DNA from: Geosiphon pyriformis
Taxonomy: Eukaryota; Glomeromycota; Glomeromycetes; Archaeosporales; Geosiphonaceae
Length of the DNA: 64,000 bases
Assembly: GCA_016748015.1 (NCBI GenBank)
Contig: JAAOMT010000071.1
Location: 1-64,000 of the forward strand
Direction: 5' to 3'
A program made the position numbers and the translations under genes. Of the stretch, positions 24,620 through 36,387 are shown piece after piece. A model generated the notes under the pieces. The model searched no databases. It was not told the DNA's origin and saw only the letters and a program-made list of their open reading frames with translations. Position 1 is the first letter of the stretch. Each line of letters begins with the position of its first letter.

Positions 24620-26099
24620 TATAATTTTTTTAATATGCTTTAACAAAGTGCAGCCCAATTACTACCTAATACAATACAATATTGAATATTCTAAAATAGA
24701 TGTAATTCACGTGCTTTCTACATGTAACTGGCCACCTATGCCAATCAAAACCAAATTATACTGAATTTAATTTAAGATATCTATCTTAAACAGTTACTTT
24801 ATGCATATATTTACAAAGAATATTATTATTTCTAACTAAGCTATTTATTTAATTAATAGTCTTCTGAAAATTAAATTTAATATTAAATAGATTCAACTTC
24901 TACAACATCATTATTTTGGCAAAAGGTTTTTTATTTAAAAATAAACTTTTAATAGCATTAGCTTATATGTTATTCTAAATACTATCCAAGCTGTATGTTA
25001 TTTTTATCTTAAATTTAATTACTTTCTTACTCAAATTAGTAAAAATCTTACCAAAAATACTAATACTATAATTAAAAACAATTTTTTTTTCTTTATTTTG
25101 TGTTTTATAACTGGTAATACTAATAATAAAGATGTAATCAAACTGATTAAAAACCCAATTGGCTTAACAATAAATTTAAGACAAATTAATTATTTAAAAT
25201 TTTAAAAAGACCCAATTTAAAATTAAAAAAAGAATTAAAAACAACAAAATATTGGAAAACCAGAAAAGTAACAGTTTTTACATATAATTTTAAACCAATA
25301 AAACAAATTTCAAAAATTTTAAAACCATCAAAGATTTAAACAAAAATATTAAAAAGCAAAATAAAAACACTTTATAGTTAATTATCAAATAATTTAAATT
25401 ATAACATTTAAAACAATACTAATAATCAAACATTTTTTATTATATATGGCTTTTTCTTAAAATATCAGTTTTAATAACAACATTATTTGAAACCCAAAAA
25501 TAATTATAGCAGTTTTTAAATACCAAATAGAATCAGAAGATCGAGAAATAAAACAGATATAATTATTAACTTAAAAAACCAACTTATTGTTCTTATAAAT
25601 AATATGACCAGAAAAAACATTTATTAATTTGGCCTTAAAAGTGTTCTTAAAAATAATCATTTTTTTTTAATTGGCAAAAAAAATTTACATATTGCTTTTT
25701 TGAAAACAGCATTTAAAAATATATACAATATAAAATAAAAAATGTAATATTGTTACTAATTAACAAATTTTAAAAACTTTACCAAAAATATTTATAATAT
25801 TTTTAATATTTTTAATATTATTTATAGTAATCTAAAGAGAACATAACAAAAAACAATAAAAACAGAAACAGAACTAAACACAAAAACCACAAAAGACTTT
25901 ACAATCTTAAAAATAGAAAAAGAAAAAACTTCAGCAAACTTAATTAGCAAAGCAATATTTAAGAAAGCTTAAAATGCAAACTTTATACAAAAAAACTTAA
26001 TATTGTTTTTAAAAACTGATTTTTACGTTTTAATAAGAGCAAAGTTTGATTTTAAAGAAGATATTTGATGCCAGAATAGAAGCCATCCATCCAGAAACT
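22896..26099. repeat. Gene desert with long (AAT)n tract
   Basis: About 3.2 kb of extremely A/T-rich DNA. A long (AAT)n tract with GATAAT interruptions spans roughly 24490-24618. From about 24880 to 26000 the plus strand is rich in AAAACA/TTTTA-type oligonucleotides with few G residues. No ORF is supported. Confidence 0.65.
24490..24618. repeat. Long (AAT)n microsatellite
   Basis: More than forty AAT units, interrupted by three GATAAT variants near 24557-24580. It is the longest of seven AAT/ATT tracts in the window. Confidence 0.9.
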
Positions 26100-27210
26100 A
26101 ATAATCGTTTCCCTCTGATCCATTGAGCTGATTGGTTGAAGTCGCGTGCAATAACGTGACTTGTTTTGCTTCCAGATCGGCTGGAGATAATAAAAAAATA
26201 AATAAATATAAATGATTCTAAATTCGTCAGCTTATTAAATTAATTGTTTTTCATTGTTTAATTACCAAGACTGATTCTTTAATAAACTTTCATTATTATA
26301 TTTAATTAGTCTTCGAACTTTGAACACTTAATTTTGAAATAATTATTTTCCAATTCTATATGCTTTTCAAACCCTATTATTAAATAGTTTTGCAAGTCAA
26401 TTATCATTGACAACATGAAGCTTAATGTTAAAAATGCTAAAATTCAATTCAATAATTATCAGTTGTAACTCCCTTTAGTGTCAAAACAAAATTTCGCCAG
26501 AAAATACACGCCTGCCACCTAAAATCTCTCTTTCCAAGAGCTTCTCCATAACTAACCACCCACTTGGTGACAAACGCGGCAACCTGCCTCAATTCGATGC
26601 CTCAACAAAATCCTGCTCTAACTCACGGCAAAATGATGCTCGAAAATCTAATGCGCGATAAACATGAGGAATGAGAGCTAGACTTCTTCTGCACAGCATT
26701 ATGTATATCAAAATCCATATCAAGAACACAACTGGTTTGCTCCCAAATCTTGTGAGATAAACGAAGAAAACACCTGGTGATTAATCCACAAAATTTGAAA
26801 CCACCGTGCACATTCACAAAATATCGAAAATCTTTATTTTTAGACATTATTTTCCATGCAATTTACGTTCATCTAATGAAAGCTTGTTCCGCGTTTGTAT
26901 AAATGATGCAAGTACTTCAGACACTCAGAATGTGTCAATACAAGTTAAGATGTTCCCTTAACATAGATAGATAGCCTCTGTTGTTGATCAATAAAGGTCA
27001 ACCATTGCTGTTTGCAATTAAACTTGGTAATGAGATGAAATTCTCAGTAATAGAAATCTTCGTTTTATCAGCTCAGCTCAAGTTATTAAAGTACCAAGGA
27101 ATTTGATGTCTGTTTTTTTTATTAGGGTATGCACAAATCAAACGAAACCCAAAAATAAACGGTGTATATATACATCAAGCAAACAAGTCTTTGCATAGAT
27201 TCCATAAAGT
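26100..27210. other. Intergenic segment of mixed composition, no gene assigned
   Basis: Composition becomes more balanced from about 26100, and short ORFs appear on both strands (for example 26623-26847 minus), as if old coding or mobile-element DNA were present. None has a recognisable motif, so no gene is called. Confidence 0.3.
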
Positions 27211-27663
27211 TTGTTTTGGGACCTAAATGGTAGGTTGATTACATATGTAGCCATTAATAAAGAAATTACAAAATCTGTGATTCATGCGTGGAAGGAACAA
27301 GTTGCATCAACAGTTTGCTGTGATAAGTTTACCTTCACATTATTGATCTCGCAAATCATAGTTAGATCAGCGAAAGTGCAATGTTGGATTTTGGGAATTC
27401 CATCTCACCAAAAAACCATGATGGTAGTAATGGTCAAGGGAATACTTTATAAGCGTGGCGAGGTTAACTTAGATCAATATTTGGGTAAACCAATTTACCT
27501 CCAGCAACAGTTTAATATTCAGAGCCCTAGATGCACCCCGTTTGAATGTGTAAGGTTACAAAAAAAACTTTTCATAAAAATATGTCCTAGCGAAAACAAC
27601 ATATACACTTATACTATTTCGCCAGGGGGAGCGCAAAATTCAATTGCCATTTCATTTCCATAG
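27211..27663 (+). CDS. Hypothetical ORF (150 aa), possibly a relic
   Basis: A 150-codon ORF with balanced amino-acid composition, which is unusual for this AT-rich window. The first supported in-frame start is near 27211, but the N-terminus is arbitrary. It contains IHAWKEQVASTVCCDKF and LDQYLGKPIYLQQQF, with no motif I recognise, no signal peptide and no membrane segment. The 450 bp downstream also look partly coding (DLILLKCLFDRLVLS-like, around 27840-27890) in a different frame. The region may therefore be a decayed mobile-element or multi-exon gene. No function is proposed. Confidence 0.25.
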   Translation: MFWDLNGRLITYVAINKEITKSVIHAWKEQVASTVCCDKFTFTLLISQIIVRSAKVQCWILGIPSHQKTMMVVMVKGILYKRGEVNLDQYLGKPIYLQQQFNIQSPRCTPFECVRLQKKLFIKICPSENNIYTYTISPGGAQNSIAISFP

Positions 27664-28124
27664 ATTGGCGTTACACATTGAAACCTGAAGACAAAACATA
27701 TGTCTGTCTCATTAATGATCCACCCCTATACAAAGATTAATATCCTCATTGACGACAGTAAATAGACAGAATTCTTGGACATAGATGATCGCTCGCCAAC
27801 ACGACTGCCGTCTGTTTGCTCACCAGAAGAGAAGAACCGATCTCATTCTTCTCAAGTGTCTTTTTGATCGACTTGTTCTCTCCCTTGGAGCCATGCACTT
27901 GGAACTACTGGAGCCGTAACAATAGTTACTCTGGAGCGGGAATTTGGGAGGTGCGTATACAGCCAGTAGTTTTTTCCCAAATTTCAGGGGGAACAAAAAA
28001 GTACACAAAAAAACGTCTAGAATGATCTACACGTAACGACACACAACGTTCATGACAGCTGAGCTAAAATTCTGGATTGCCTATAAAATCAGTCTCTGCC
28101 TCACTCTTGTTATTATATCCTAAA

Positions 28125-30444
28125 ATGTCTTCATTTACCGAATATCATAAAAACACCACGGCGGCCGATCTAAATTTACCTCAAAGTCCTGACTGTCCCA
28201 TAGTTCAACCTGAACCACCGCCAGTATTAGGATTGAAAAACTCCCTTGTAACTTCGAAAGCTTCTTCATTAGTTGTTTTACAAAGACAGAATGAATACAA
28301 ACAATATCCAGAACGTTGGTTCGGCCTATTGATCATTATCCTTCTAAATATTTCTGTTTCTTTGATTTGGTTGACCTTCGCACCTGTGGCTAGCCTCACG
28401 CAAGATTACTTTGAGATTTCGCTGACCGCGGTTAACATTTTGACAACAGAATTTTTGATCGTTTTTGTTGTGTTAGCACCTGTTTTGGGGTGGGGATTAG
28501 ATCGCTATGGAATAAGATGGATGGTAGGTGCCAGCGAGATTTTTGGAGGCCTGTGAACTTATGTGATGCAGCAATCAATGCAAATTCCAGTTGAATCATT
28601 TGATCAACCTATATGGTGCCGAAATATCACCTTTATAAGTTAAATCTCTCACTTGTTTGATTTTTACTTGAATCCTGTTCATTTACTTATATTCTCTTTC
28701 AACGAACCTCTTTTTCGGGTAGTTGATTTTTGCTGCGTGTATCAACTTTCTCGGTGCATGGACACGCTACTTTGCAATCTTTTTTCATAAAAACGTTGCT
28801 GCAAGATATGCGATCTTGTTTATTGGACAGGTAAATAAAAGCTATATAGCTTTGCAACATTTAATTTTGATAGCTAATTTGCATCAATTTACGTGTTTTT
28901 TGTGAAAATTTGAGAGTTTTTCAGGAATCGGCAATGCGATTAGTTGGATTGTGCCAACTGATGTAGGTTTTTTGTTCTATCTGTACAAAATCCCTTTGTC
29001 AGTTGATTGCACCTTTGCTCAATGCTGCTTCTTGTTCGATATAATTTCTGGGAAAGTACGCTATGATCTGGTTTGACGAGAATTCACGTACAACGGCAAA
29101 CATGATTGGAACCATTTGTAAGCATTCTTAATAAATGTGGTGCCTACATTAAAAATCTTTCTGAAATAATTACTAATTCTAACCATAATTCTGGATTAGC
29201 AAATCCTTTGGGAAATTCTTTGGCAACAATTTTGGTCCCATATATTATCTCAGAGCCGAGGGACATAAAAATGGCGGTGAATATTTCGATTTCATAATTT
29301 TTGGACATTAAGATAAATATACTATCTGATCATTTGATTGGCAAATCTTTAGTGCTTAATATTTGCGATTATAGCAACCATTATCACTATTCCAACCTTT
29401 TTTCTGTCAGCAAAGCCTCCGACTCCTCCTTCTTACACTTCCTCGATACCGAGACAATCATTTATATCTGGCGTTGCACAGCTATCTAGAAATTTCAATT
29501 TCTGGATTTTATTTGGAGCGTTTTCGACTGTAATTGGGTTTTTAAACGCTTATTCAACTTTAATTAACCAAGAAGTGATACCGTATGGGTATACTAACAA
29601 ACAAGCAGGTATTAGAGTTCATATTTTCTATGAATTTATATACGAATCAATATTGAATTCTCTATCAAAACCCTATTTTCCACGTAGGCTTCCTTGGTGC
29701 TGCCATGGTAATACCTGGGATGTTTGGGGCAGGTATCGCTGCACCTTTGTCCGATAAAATTCATTCTTTCAAGCTACCTGTAAAGATTTTATCTTCGGCT
29801 GTGGGTGTTTTGTTTTTTATCTTTACATTTGTCGGTAAGTCAGAAATACGAGTTATAAGAAAGATTTCGGTGTGCAATAACAGAAAGTTTCCTTGTAATT
29901 TCAATAGTGAAAGAAAATAATTTTGCGGGAATATTTATAATCGCTGGGCTTATTGGATTCTTTTCGTACGCTTTAATGCCTCTAGCGCTTGAGATTGGTG
30001 TTGAATGTAATCCCTATATCTATTCTTATTTTCATTGGCTCTCATTTGATATGATATTTATCTACTCTTACTTTATTTTGTATTGAAGGTACATATCCAG
30101 TTTCGCCTAACCTTTCGGCTACAATACTCTGGGTTGGAACAGCAGTGCTTGGGATTGTATATACATTAATAATGGACTGGATGCGATATCCTTCGGACGT
30201 TGGTAATCCGCCAGCAAACATGAAGCGAAGTTTGTGGTTCGAGGGTATCGTTGCGTTGATATTTACTTTAACGATATGGTTTTATAAAGCACGAGATTTG
30301 AGGCGTGCTGAAGATATTAGGAACGCCACTGCGATTTCCTCCTTAGAACCAACTAATATAGTTATTACTGAACACGATTTAGTCCAACGGAATAGTGAAA
30401 AGGTTCTAAGTGATGTGGAGAGCGATAGTCATGTAATCTTTTAG
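28125..30444 (+). CDS. MFS transporter, FLVCR/SLC49-like
   Basis: Nine exons join in phase: 28125-28523, 28723-28830, 28915-28962, 29057-29117, 29200-29276, 29353-29608, 29688-29834, 29908-30006 and 30089-30444. They give 1551 nt and 516 residues. Residues ~1-60 are a cytosolic tail. About twelve hydrophobic segments follow in the major-facilitator layout. Diagnostic stretches include the loop GWGLDRYGIRWM after helix 2, INFLGAWTRYFA, and MIWFDENSRTTANMIGT, which matches the WFGPNERATA-type loop of FLVCR/SLC49 relatives. Further on come SNPLGNSLATILVPYII and PAPLSDKIHSF-like (here APLSDKIHSF). Known members export or import heme, choline or related solutes; the substrate here cannot be assigned. 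Two acceptors (28913-28914 and 29351-29352) were chosen because only they restore the reading frame across helices. The gene appears intact. Confidence 0.82.
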
Positions 30445-30687
30445 AAAGCTATACCTATACTTTTGTGAGGTCTGTCGGTGAAATTAAAAATCACTTTTAA
30501 CTAGAAAAATTGGAGTCACCAGACCAAAACCAAGTTTGAGTTTCGTGCAGAGCTGGAAAACTGATGTGGCGGGTAAGATCGGAAATGAATGATAAATAAA
30601 GGTGATTAAGATTATCTGAATTATGAGATTATATTTGGCTTTTACTGAACTTGATGGTGAACAAGATTTCACCAAAACTTTGATAAT

Positions 30688-31927
30688 ATGAAGAAAACGT
30701 TCAATTTTTCCCAAAATTTGGTTGCAACTTATTTCGGATTCATATTAATAATTTTCGTTATTAAAATAATCTCACAAATCGCTACACAAAATTTATCCTT
30801 AAATTCATTTGATTTCGATAATAATTCTAAAGAATTTCCCAGTTCGAAAAAAAATACTACCCAATTTGTAAAGAGGAGTCAGAAAGTTCGCTTGTATAAT
30901 GGTCAAACTATTTTACCCCAATTATCGGTTGCTGCGAGGTATGCGAGACAGGCATATTGCCTTCAGGAAAATAGTGCTGATCAAGTTACCCCTCAGATTT
31001 TTGGTAAATCTGAATAATTTCTAATATCTTCAACATATACTCTAACTTCAATAACTATTCTAAACAACAATCGTATAAATATCTTTCAGCAAAAGCTGAA
31101 TTAGCAAGAGACATAACGAATTCGCTTAATTTCTATCTATATATTAAAGGACCTCAATTATCTGATAAAGAGTGGGAAAATCTCAACCAGGAGAGCTTAA
31201 AAACTCATCATGTTTTTCCAGAAGCAAAAATTATTAGTTTGTTTTATGATCAATTTTTGGAAGCCGAGGAAGAAATTAAAAATAAGGTGGTGAATATTTA
31301 TAAAGAACACAAAGAAAAGGAACTTATTTCACGCTTTAATATTATAGGGCATGGTGTAGGCGGTGGTATGTTAATCCTTAAGATATATGGTTGAACCGAT
31401 TTTTATTACAAGATTTTATCTGAATTTTTTCTTTAAAAAATTACACAGTCTACGCAGTTTTATTTGCTTTAGAATGGTCAAATGTTGTAAAACCATGGGT
31501 TACGGAAGTATATACGTTCGGAGAACCACGGAGTGGTGACTTTCAATTTGCGAAACTAATTGACAGACTCCAAGAGAAAAAGATAAATTTCTATCGTGTT
31601 ACCCATACAGATGATCATATTCCGAGGATTTTTGGAAAGGATGTTTTATTCCACCATCAACATGAATATTGGATTTCTCAAGATTGTGATTGTAATGGAG
31701 AGCCACTTGTGTACAAGTGCATGGGATCCGATTTAAATGAGAGCCAAGTATGTGAAAATCAAAGAAAATTCATTATTTTAAATGATTTTGAAGTTTTATG
31801 TTAATGTGACTTTATAAAATGATTATTTTTGATTTTCTAGGAATGCAATAACAAATTTAAGAATACTATAAGCAATTCACATAATGGACCATATTTTGGG
31901 AACATGATGGCGATTTGCAGGATCTAA
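30688..31927 (+). CDS. Class-3 lipase-like protein lacking the nucleophile Ser
   Basis: Four exons: 30688-31003, 31090-31365, 31449-31747 and 31841-31927. They give 978 nt and 325 residues. A hydrophobic N-terminal segment (VATYFGFILIIFVIKIISQIA, residues ~12-32) acts as a signal anchor. The alpha/beta-hydrolase core follows. The nucleophile elbow reads FNIIGHGVGGVYAVLFALEW where family members have GHSLGG, so the catalytic Ser is Gly. Other landmarks remain: VYTFGEPRSGDFQFA and YRVTHTDDHIPRI, with an acidic residue in the expected place, and a His-rich HHQHEYW that would supply the active-site His. It should therefore be a non-hydrolytic, lipid-binding or regulatory homologue, or an early pseudogene with an intact frame. 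It starts 243 bp after the transporter gene. A relic of the same gene lies at 59.9 kb. Confidence 0.78.
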
Positions 31928-32213
31928 AAATAAAGTTGGTTTAAATATTTCTATATTTTTTAGAAATATTGCTTAAAAGATTAAAAAGTTTACAAAGTTT
32001 AAAAAAATTGAGACAATAAATGTTTTCGAGGCATTAGGGGTAATTTCAATATTGGAATGGTTCTTTTATTAGAGAAAGCCGCTAAGAAAAGTAAACTTAT
32101 AGGGAGACCAATCAGAAATCAACTTTTCGAAAACACTAGAGGTTTTAATAAAGTTTTAGGCGACCTCACTAAATTTATGATAATGAAAAATGTCCAACCT
32201 CAGAAAATCCTAC
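31928..32213. other. Intergenic spacer with antisense-shadow ORF
   Basis: A plus-strand ORF (32057-32335) overlaps the better-supported minus-strand relic and looks like a shadow. The minus strand from about 32214 down to 32140 resembles intron sequence after a GTAGGA donor. Confidence 0.3.
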
Positions 32214-32596
32214 CTTGCAGAAAAATGGTTTTTCATCATCAAATAGACAGAACTCCAACAGGTTCCAGCAGAATTAAAGGAATTAAGTCTCCATTTCGGA
32301 GAAGCACAATCTTGATAAAAGGTTCCAATTGTTGACCCTTGAATGGGCTTATGCCAATCGGAAAATGATCATTTATTTAAGTTGTAAAGATCTGCGTCAA
32401 TATCAGAATCAATGACTGGACCTCTTTGATGGGTATTATGAATGAGCCATAAATTCCCCCTGTCTGTTCTCACGACGATTCCATAATGTGTGGAACCAAT
32501 AGGACGGATGCTGCTAAAACCGGTAGTTGTCAAGCAAAGTGCTGCCTCGATGATGCTTTGAGGGAGAATGGACAAATCTTTGATAGTTTTTTGCAT
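32214..32596 (-). pseudogene. LRAT/NlpC-P60-like relic with in-frame TGA
   Basis: The minus strand reads from an ATG at 32596 through KDLSILPQSIIEAAL, RPIGSTHYGIVVRTDRGNLW and LIHNTHQRGPVIDSD. It reaches TGA at 32371-32369, then stays open in the same frame for ~50 codons (SDWHKPIQGSTIGTFYQDC, SAGTCWSSVYLMMKNH) to a GTAGGA donor. An early THYG, a second His ~15 residues later, and a downstream Cys at the start of a helix form the pattern of circularly permuted papain-fold enzymes (LRAT/NlpC-P60 type). These act as acyltransferases, amidases or proteases. The motif match is suggestive only. The stop suggests a pseudogene, unless it is a sequencing error or lies in an unrecognised intron. A 5' exon may lie upstream towards 32763 but could not be joined with confidence. 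Confidence 0.4.
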
Positions 32597-34031
32597 TTGA
32601 AGTAGAGAGAGAGGAAATAGATGTTTGGGAGTCTTTCCAAAGTTAACTTAAGTGCTTTTTGAATGACTTTATGGAATTTTAAGTATGAGATATTAGAAAT
32701 TTGTAATAAATGAAAAATCTGAATATTTTTGAAGGCTCTTTGATTGATTGATTTCATAACCATGACTAAATTAAAATAGATATCTTAAAATCAATCATCT
32801 CTCAGAATCTTTTTTGGATTTACTTTTGGGTCAACGTTTAAATGATACTTCTGTTTACTTGAAAAAAAATTAAGAAAGAAATTCTAAGGTGAGAACTGTT
32901 ATTGCACTAAAATTGTGAGGCTAATTCAAAAGGATGATTCTAGTATTTATCAAGTCAATCGCTTATATTTTTCATCAGCATCAGATGAATGTTTTTCCGC
33001 GCAAAACTTTCAAAAAAGTAAATTTAAGCTCAAGTGTTTATATTTATCATTTATCAGCATAATCATTAATGAATCAAATATTCACTAACGCTTTGTTTTT
33101 GTCATATACCCAAATAAAATTCATTGCTTAAATGTTTGTATAAAAATTTTTGGTGTTAAATTTTAACTTCTTTGATGATCAATATTCATCACACAAGATA
33201 CAGACCTTGCAAACAAATTTCTTTCAGTCGTAACACTAGAATTGGTTCCCGCGACTCCATTCGAGATGAATGAATATGGTAAGGAAGGAGATTTTGAATT
33301 TTTAAATTTTCCAGACTTCTTTATTCCACATGGTTATCTTTGTCTGGTTTTGTTGCAGCACGCCCCATATGAAATGCTAATAATAAATAATTTTCAATTT
33401 TATAAATTTTGTTACATGTATTATGTTTTTTATTCACCTTTTTTTCGCAGCTTTAAAATCTCTTTTTTGTTTGTATTTGAAAAATGTGCCTAAATGCGAC
33501 TTTTTAGCTTTTTAAAAACAATCTGAATTCGATTAGAGTTTATAATATTAAAAACATACGTTCTAGACGCATTGAAGAATGCCTTGGGTAGATTGCGTTG
33601 CATCTTGAAAAAGATCTGTACATTTTCTGGGTGATTTTAATTGTTGATGAAGTTCGAAATCTAGGAATATTTCGCTCAAATTAAAATTTGTTGTTTCACA
33701 TAGGTAGGAAAATTATAGATTTAATTTGGAAACTTAATAGTTAAATTTTCCAAAATTTTAAATATTCTAAGATTATTTGAATGCATCGCACAATATGAAG
33801 TTTAATATGCAAAAGCCTAGATGGAGGCGTTGGAAGAAATTTTTGCTGAAAAAAATTGATATTAGCTTGATATTAAAAAAAAATTTTTCGCTCCAAATAT
33901 AAACAAACCAAGATACAAAAACATGAAATCTAACCCGTGAAAACTTTATTCTCCATGTCTACATTTTCTTCTCAAACAAATTGCTCAAGAATCATTCAAA
34001 TTCTAAAAAAAAAAATCAATTTGGAATATTT
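32597..34031. other. AT-rich intergenic region
   Basis: About 1.4 kb. Possible remains of the 5' part of the minus-strand relic lie at 32600-32763. The rest is AT-rich, with an unsupported ORF at 33242-33493. The 3' UTR of the Sel1 gene should occupy the last ~100 bases. Confidence 0.35.
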
Positions 34032-35327
34032 TTAATTTATATCGTTTGAAAATGACCTTAATAAGCTCTCGAACTTACCAGTATCCTCATGAAAAATATA
34101 TCTCAGAGAATTCATATTCATATATCCATAAGTCCCGCGTGGACCACTATTACACTTTCGAAACCATTTAATTGAAGAGTGGAGATCCTTGTTTATACCT
34201 TCACCAATTGAATAAGCCTCAGCCAGCAAAAACATTGCGTTGCTGTTTCCCCGGGTAGAAGCATCATAGAAAAGTCGGAATGCTTCTCGGTAATCTTTAC
34301 GAATACCGGCCCCACTCTTATAGCAATAACCAAGATTAGTTCTCGATTCCATATGACCAAGATTTGAAGCCTTGAGGAAACAATCGAAGGCTTCTTTATA
34401 ATTTATTTCTGTCCCAATACCCTCTCTGTAGCAAAAACCAAGCATATACAGTGCTTCCAAATTTTCACCCTCTACAGCTTTTTTGTACCAATAGAAAGCT
34501 TTCGCTTCATCTTTCTCGGTGCCTTCCCCATACATGTAACATTTACCTAAGCTTCTTTCTGCATCAGAAACACCTTTATGGGCCGCTTTCAGATACCATT
34601 CGAAAGCTTTCGCTCCATCAACTGCTGTTCCTGTACCCTCTCGATAACAAATTCCAAGATTCAATTGTGCTCGAGCATTTCCAGCTAAAGCAGATTGATT
34701 GTAGAGTTTAAAAGCTTTACTTTGATCTTCTTTAACACCTATTCCATAATCATAGCAGTAACCAAGATTACACATTGCTCTTTCACTACCAGCCTCATAT
34801 GCTTTCTGATATAAGGCGAATGCAGTATCACCACTTTGCTCGACACCAACACCATATAAATAGCAATTTCCCAATGATACTTGTCCGTAAATATCTCCAT
34901 TTTCCAGGGTCATTTTGAAATATTCCACAGCTTTTTCAGCGTTTGCTGATGTACCAATTCCATATTGATACAAGACTGCGAGTACTAAAGCATGAGAAAA
35001 TCGATATTTTTCAATGTCAAGTGCTCTGAAAACGGAAATTGGATCAAGATTATGACGTATGAGACATGCGGTCAGCATTCGATCAGCATTTTCTTTTTCG
35101 CCACGTACGACAGCTCGTTCAAATTCTTTGCGTAGATCTTGAAATAACTGTTCTATAACTGCTTCATCATCTAGATTCAATGATTCTAGCAGCAGAGAGC
35201 GTTCTGATTGATCTATTTGACTATATTCTTCATTTTGGTATGTCGGGTGAATCAATTGAAAGGCTTCCTCCAGTCTACGCTCGTTAATTTTTGGTTGACA
35301 AGATTCGCAACTAGTTGGACTCGGCAT
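34032..35327 (-). CDS. Sel1-like repeat protein (431 aa, eight repeats)
   Basis: Uninterrupted minus-strand ORF of 431 residues starting at the ATG at 35327. Residues 1-120 are acidic and helical (SLNLDDEAVIEQLFQDLR) with a CxxC near the start (SCESCQ). From ~130, eight consecutive ~36-residue Sel1 repeats follow with little degeneration: YQYGIGTSANAEKAVEYF, CYLYGVGVEQSGDTAF, CYDYGIGVKEDQSKAF, CYREGTGTAVDGAKAF, CYMYGEGTEKDEAKAF, CYREGIGTEINYKEAF, CYKSGAGIRKDYREAF and AYSIGEGINKDLHSSI. This is a long, regular solenoid and probably a protein-protein scaffold. There is no kinase domain, signal peptide or membrane helix. It resembles the 8.7- and 10.2-kb proteins in domain content but has more repeats. 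Confidence 0.88.
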   Translation of the reverse strand: MPSPTSCESCQPKINERRLEEAFQLIHPTYQNEEYSQIDQSERSLLLESLNLDDEAVIEQLFQDLRKEFERAVVRGEKENADRMLTACLIRHNLDPISVFRALDIEKYRFSHALVLAVLYQYGIGTSANAEKAVEYFKMTLENGDIYGQVSLGNCYLYGVGVEQSGDTAFALYQKAYEAGSERAMCNLGYCYDYGIGVKEDQSKAFKLYNQSALAGNARAQLNLGICYREGTGTAVDGAKAFEWYLKAAHKGVSDAERSLGKCYMYGEGTEKDEAKAFYWYKKAVEGENLEALYMLGFCYREGIGTEINYKEAFDCFLKASNLGHMESRTNLGYCYKSGAGIRKDYREAFRLFYDASTRGNSNAMFLLAEAYSIGEGINKDLHSSIKWFRKCNSGPRGTYGYMNMNSLRYIFHEDTGKFESLLRSFSNDIN

Positions 35328-36387
35328 GATAAATGAAAATTTCTAAAAAATAAAAGTTCCGATAATGGATTGATAAAAGTTTCTTCCAATACTATTTGAA
35401 CTTACCTGAATCGTAAAAAATAACGAATCTACAAGAAATCCAATCAGTAAGAAAAATATGATGCAGTCTATCACTTGTTCTAGCTATTTATAAGACTCTG
35501 CCTAAAATAAATCAAATCATCAAAGGGCATGATGTGTGTAACCCGGGTATGCAATCAAATCGGTGAGAGTGAAAATTAAATTGTAAAAAAAAAAAAAAAA
35601 AAAATTTTTGGTTATCAAAGAAATAACGCTCATGATTTTCCAAAGGTTGAAGTATTAGATAAATGATCAATTGATTGTGTTACTAAATAATCGATTGAAA
35701 TATTCATGCAAGTTTCTCTAACATAGTTGAGTTTATCAAGTTTATATAGTTTGTAAATGTGAAAATTTACTTCTTTTCCTACAAATGAAAAACTTTTTGT
35801 ATTATATTCAGGTTTCTGTGGAAAATTTTAAAGGAAGATTAAAAAATGCTAACAAATTTTAAATCGTTACGAGTGTTTGGTGATTTTTATTGGTAAGTTG
35901 GGGAGCCTTTGAAACCTATTAGGTCTTTTTGATAGAATTATAATTTAAATATATTTCACCACCAAGATAATATTTAGGTTTCCGAGGGAAGGATCACAAT
36001 AAAATTGAAATGTGAAACGACATAGCAGGTTCTTGTATGATATAGAGCTTATTGAAGTAAGAGTTTGAATTTGGATTTTTGGCTAAATTTGGATTTTTTA
36101 ATAAAAAAATTTGTATAGAATTAAAACATGGCGTCAAAAATTCATTTAATTATTTAGCTTCTAAAAGTAAATAAAGGCGAAACAAAATCACAGTTGATTC
36201 ATATCAAACAGTTTAAGCTCGTGCATTACTGTTTTCATTCAAGGATGAAAAAATTCAAAAATGGTTTAGAAACTTTTTACCGACCAGGAGTGAATCATCG
36301 TAGAAAGAAGTATAAAGATAATGAATCGTTGGTTTTTTCTCATATACTTTGCAACGCTCGAATAATTTTTGCATAATTAGATTTTGA
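35328..36387. other. Divergent intergenic region
   Basis: Upstream of both the minus-strand Sel1 gene and the plus-strand tail-anchored gene. It contains a ~19-A homopolymer at about 35586-35604. Short ORFs at 36194-36443 on both strands are unsupported. Confidence 0.45.

Noticed and set aside
28915-29352. Apparent frameshifts in the MFS transporter
   Set aside because: Disappear when acceptors at 28913-28914 and 29351-29352 are used; all nine exons then join in phase.
32057-32335. Plus-strand 92-codon ORF
   Set aside because: Lies opposite the minus-strand LRAT-like relic, whose frame has clearer protein character; treated as a shadow.
33242-33493. 83-codon plus-strand ORF
   Set aside because: Phe/Tyr/Leu-rich low-complexity translation with no leader logic or neighbours to support it.
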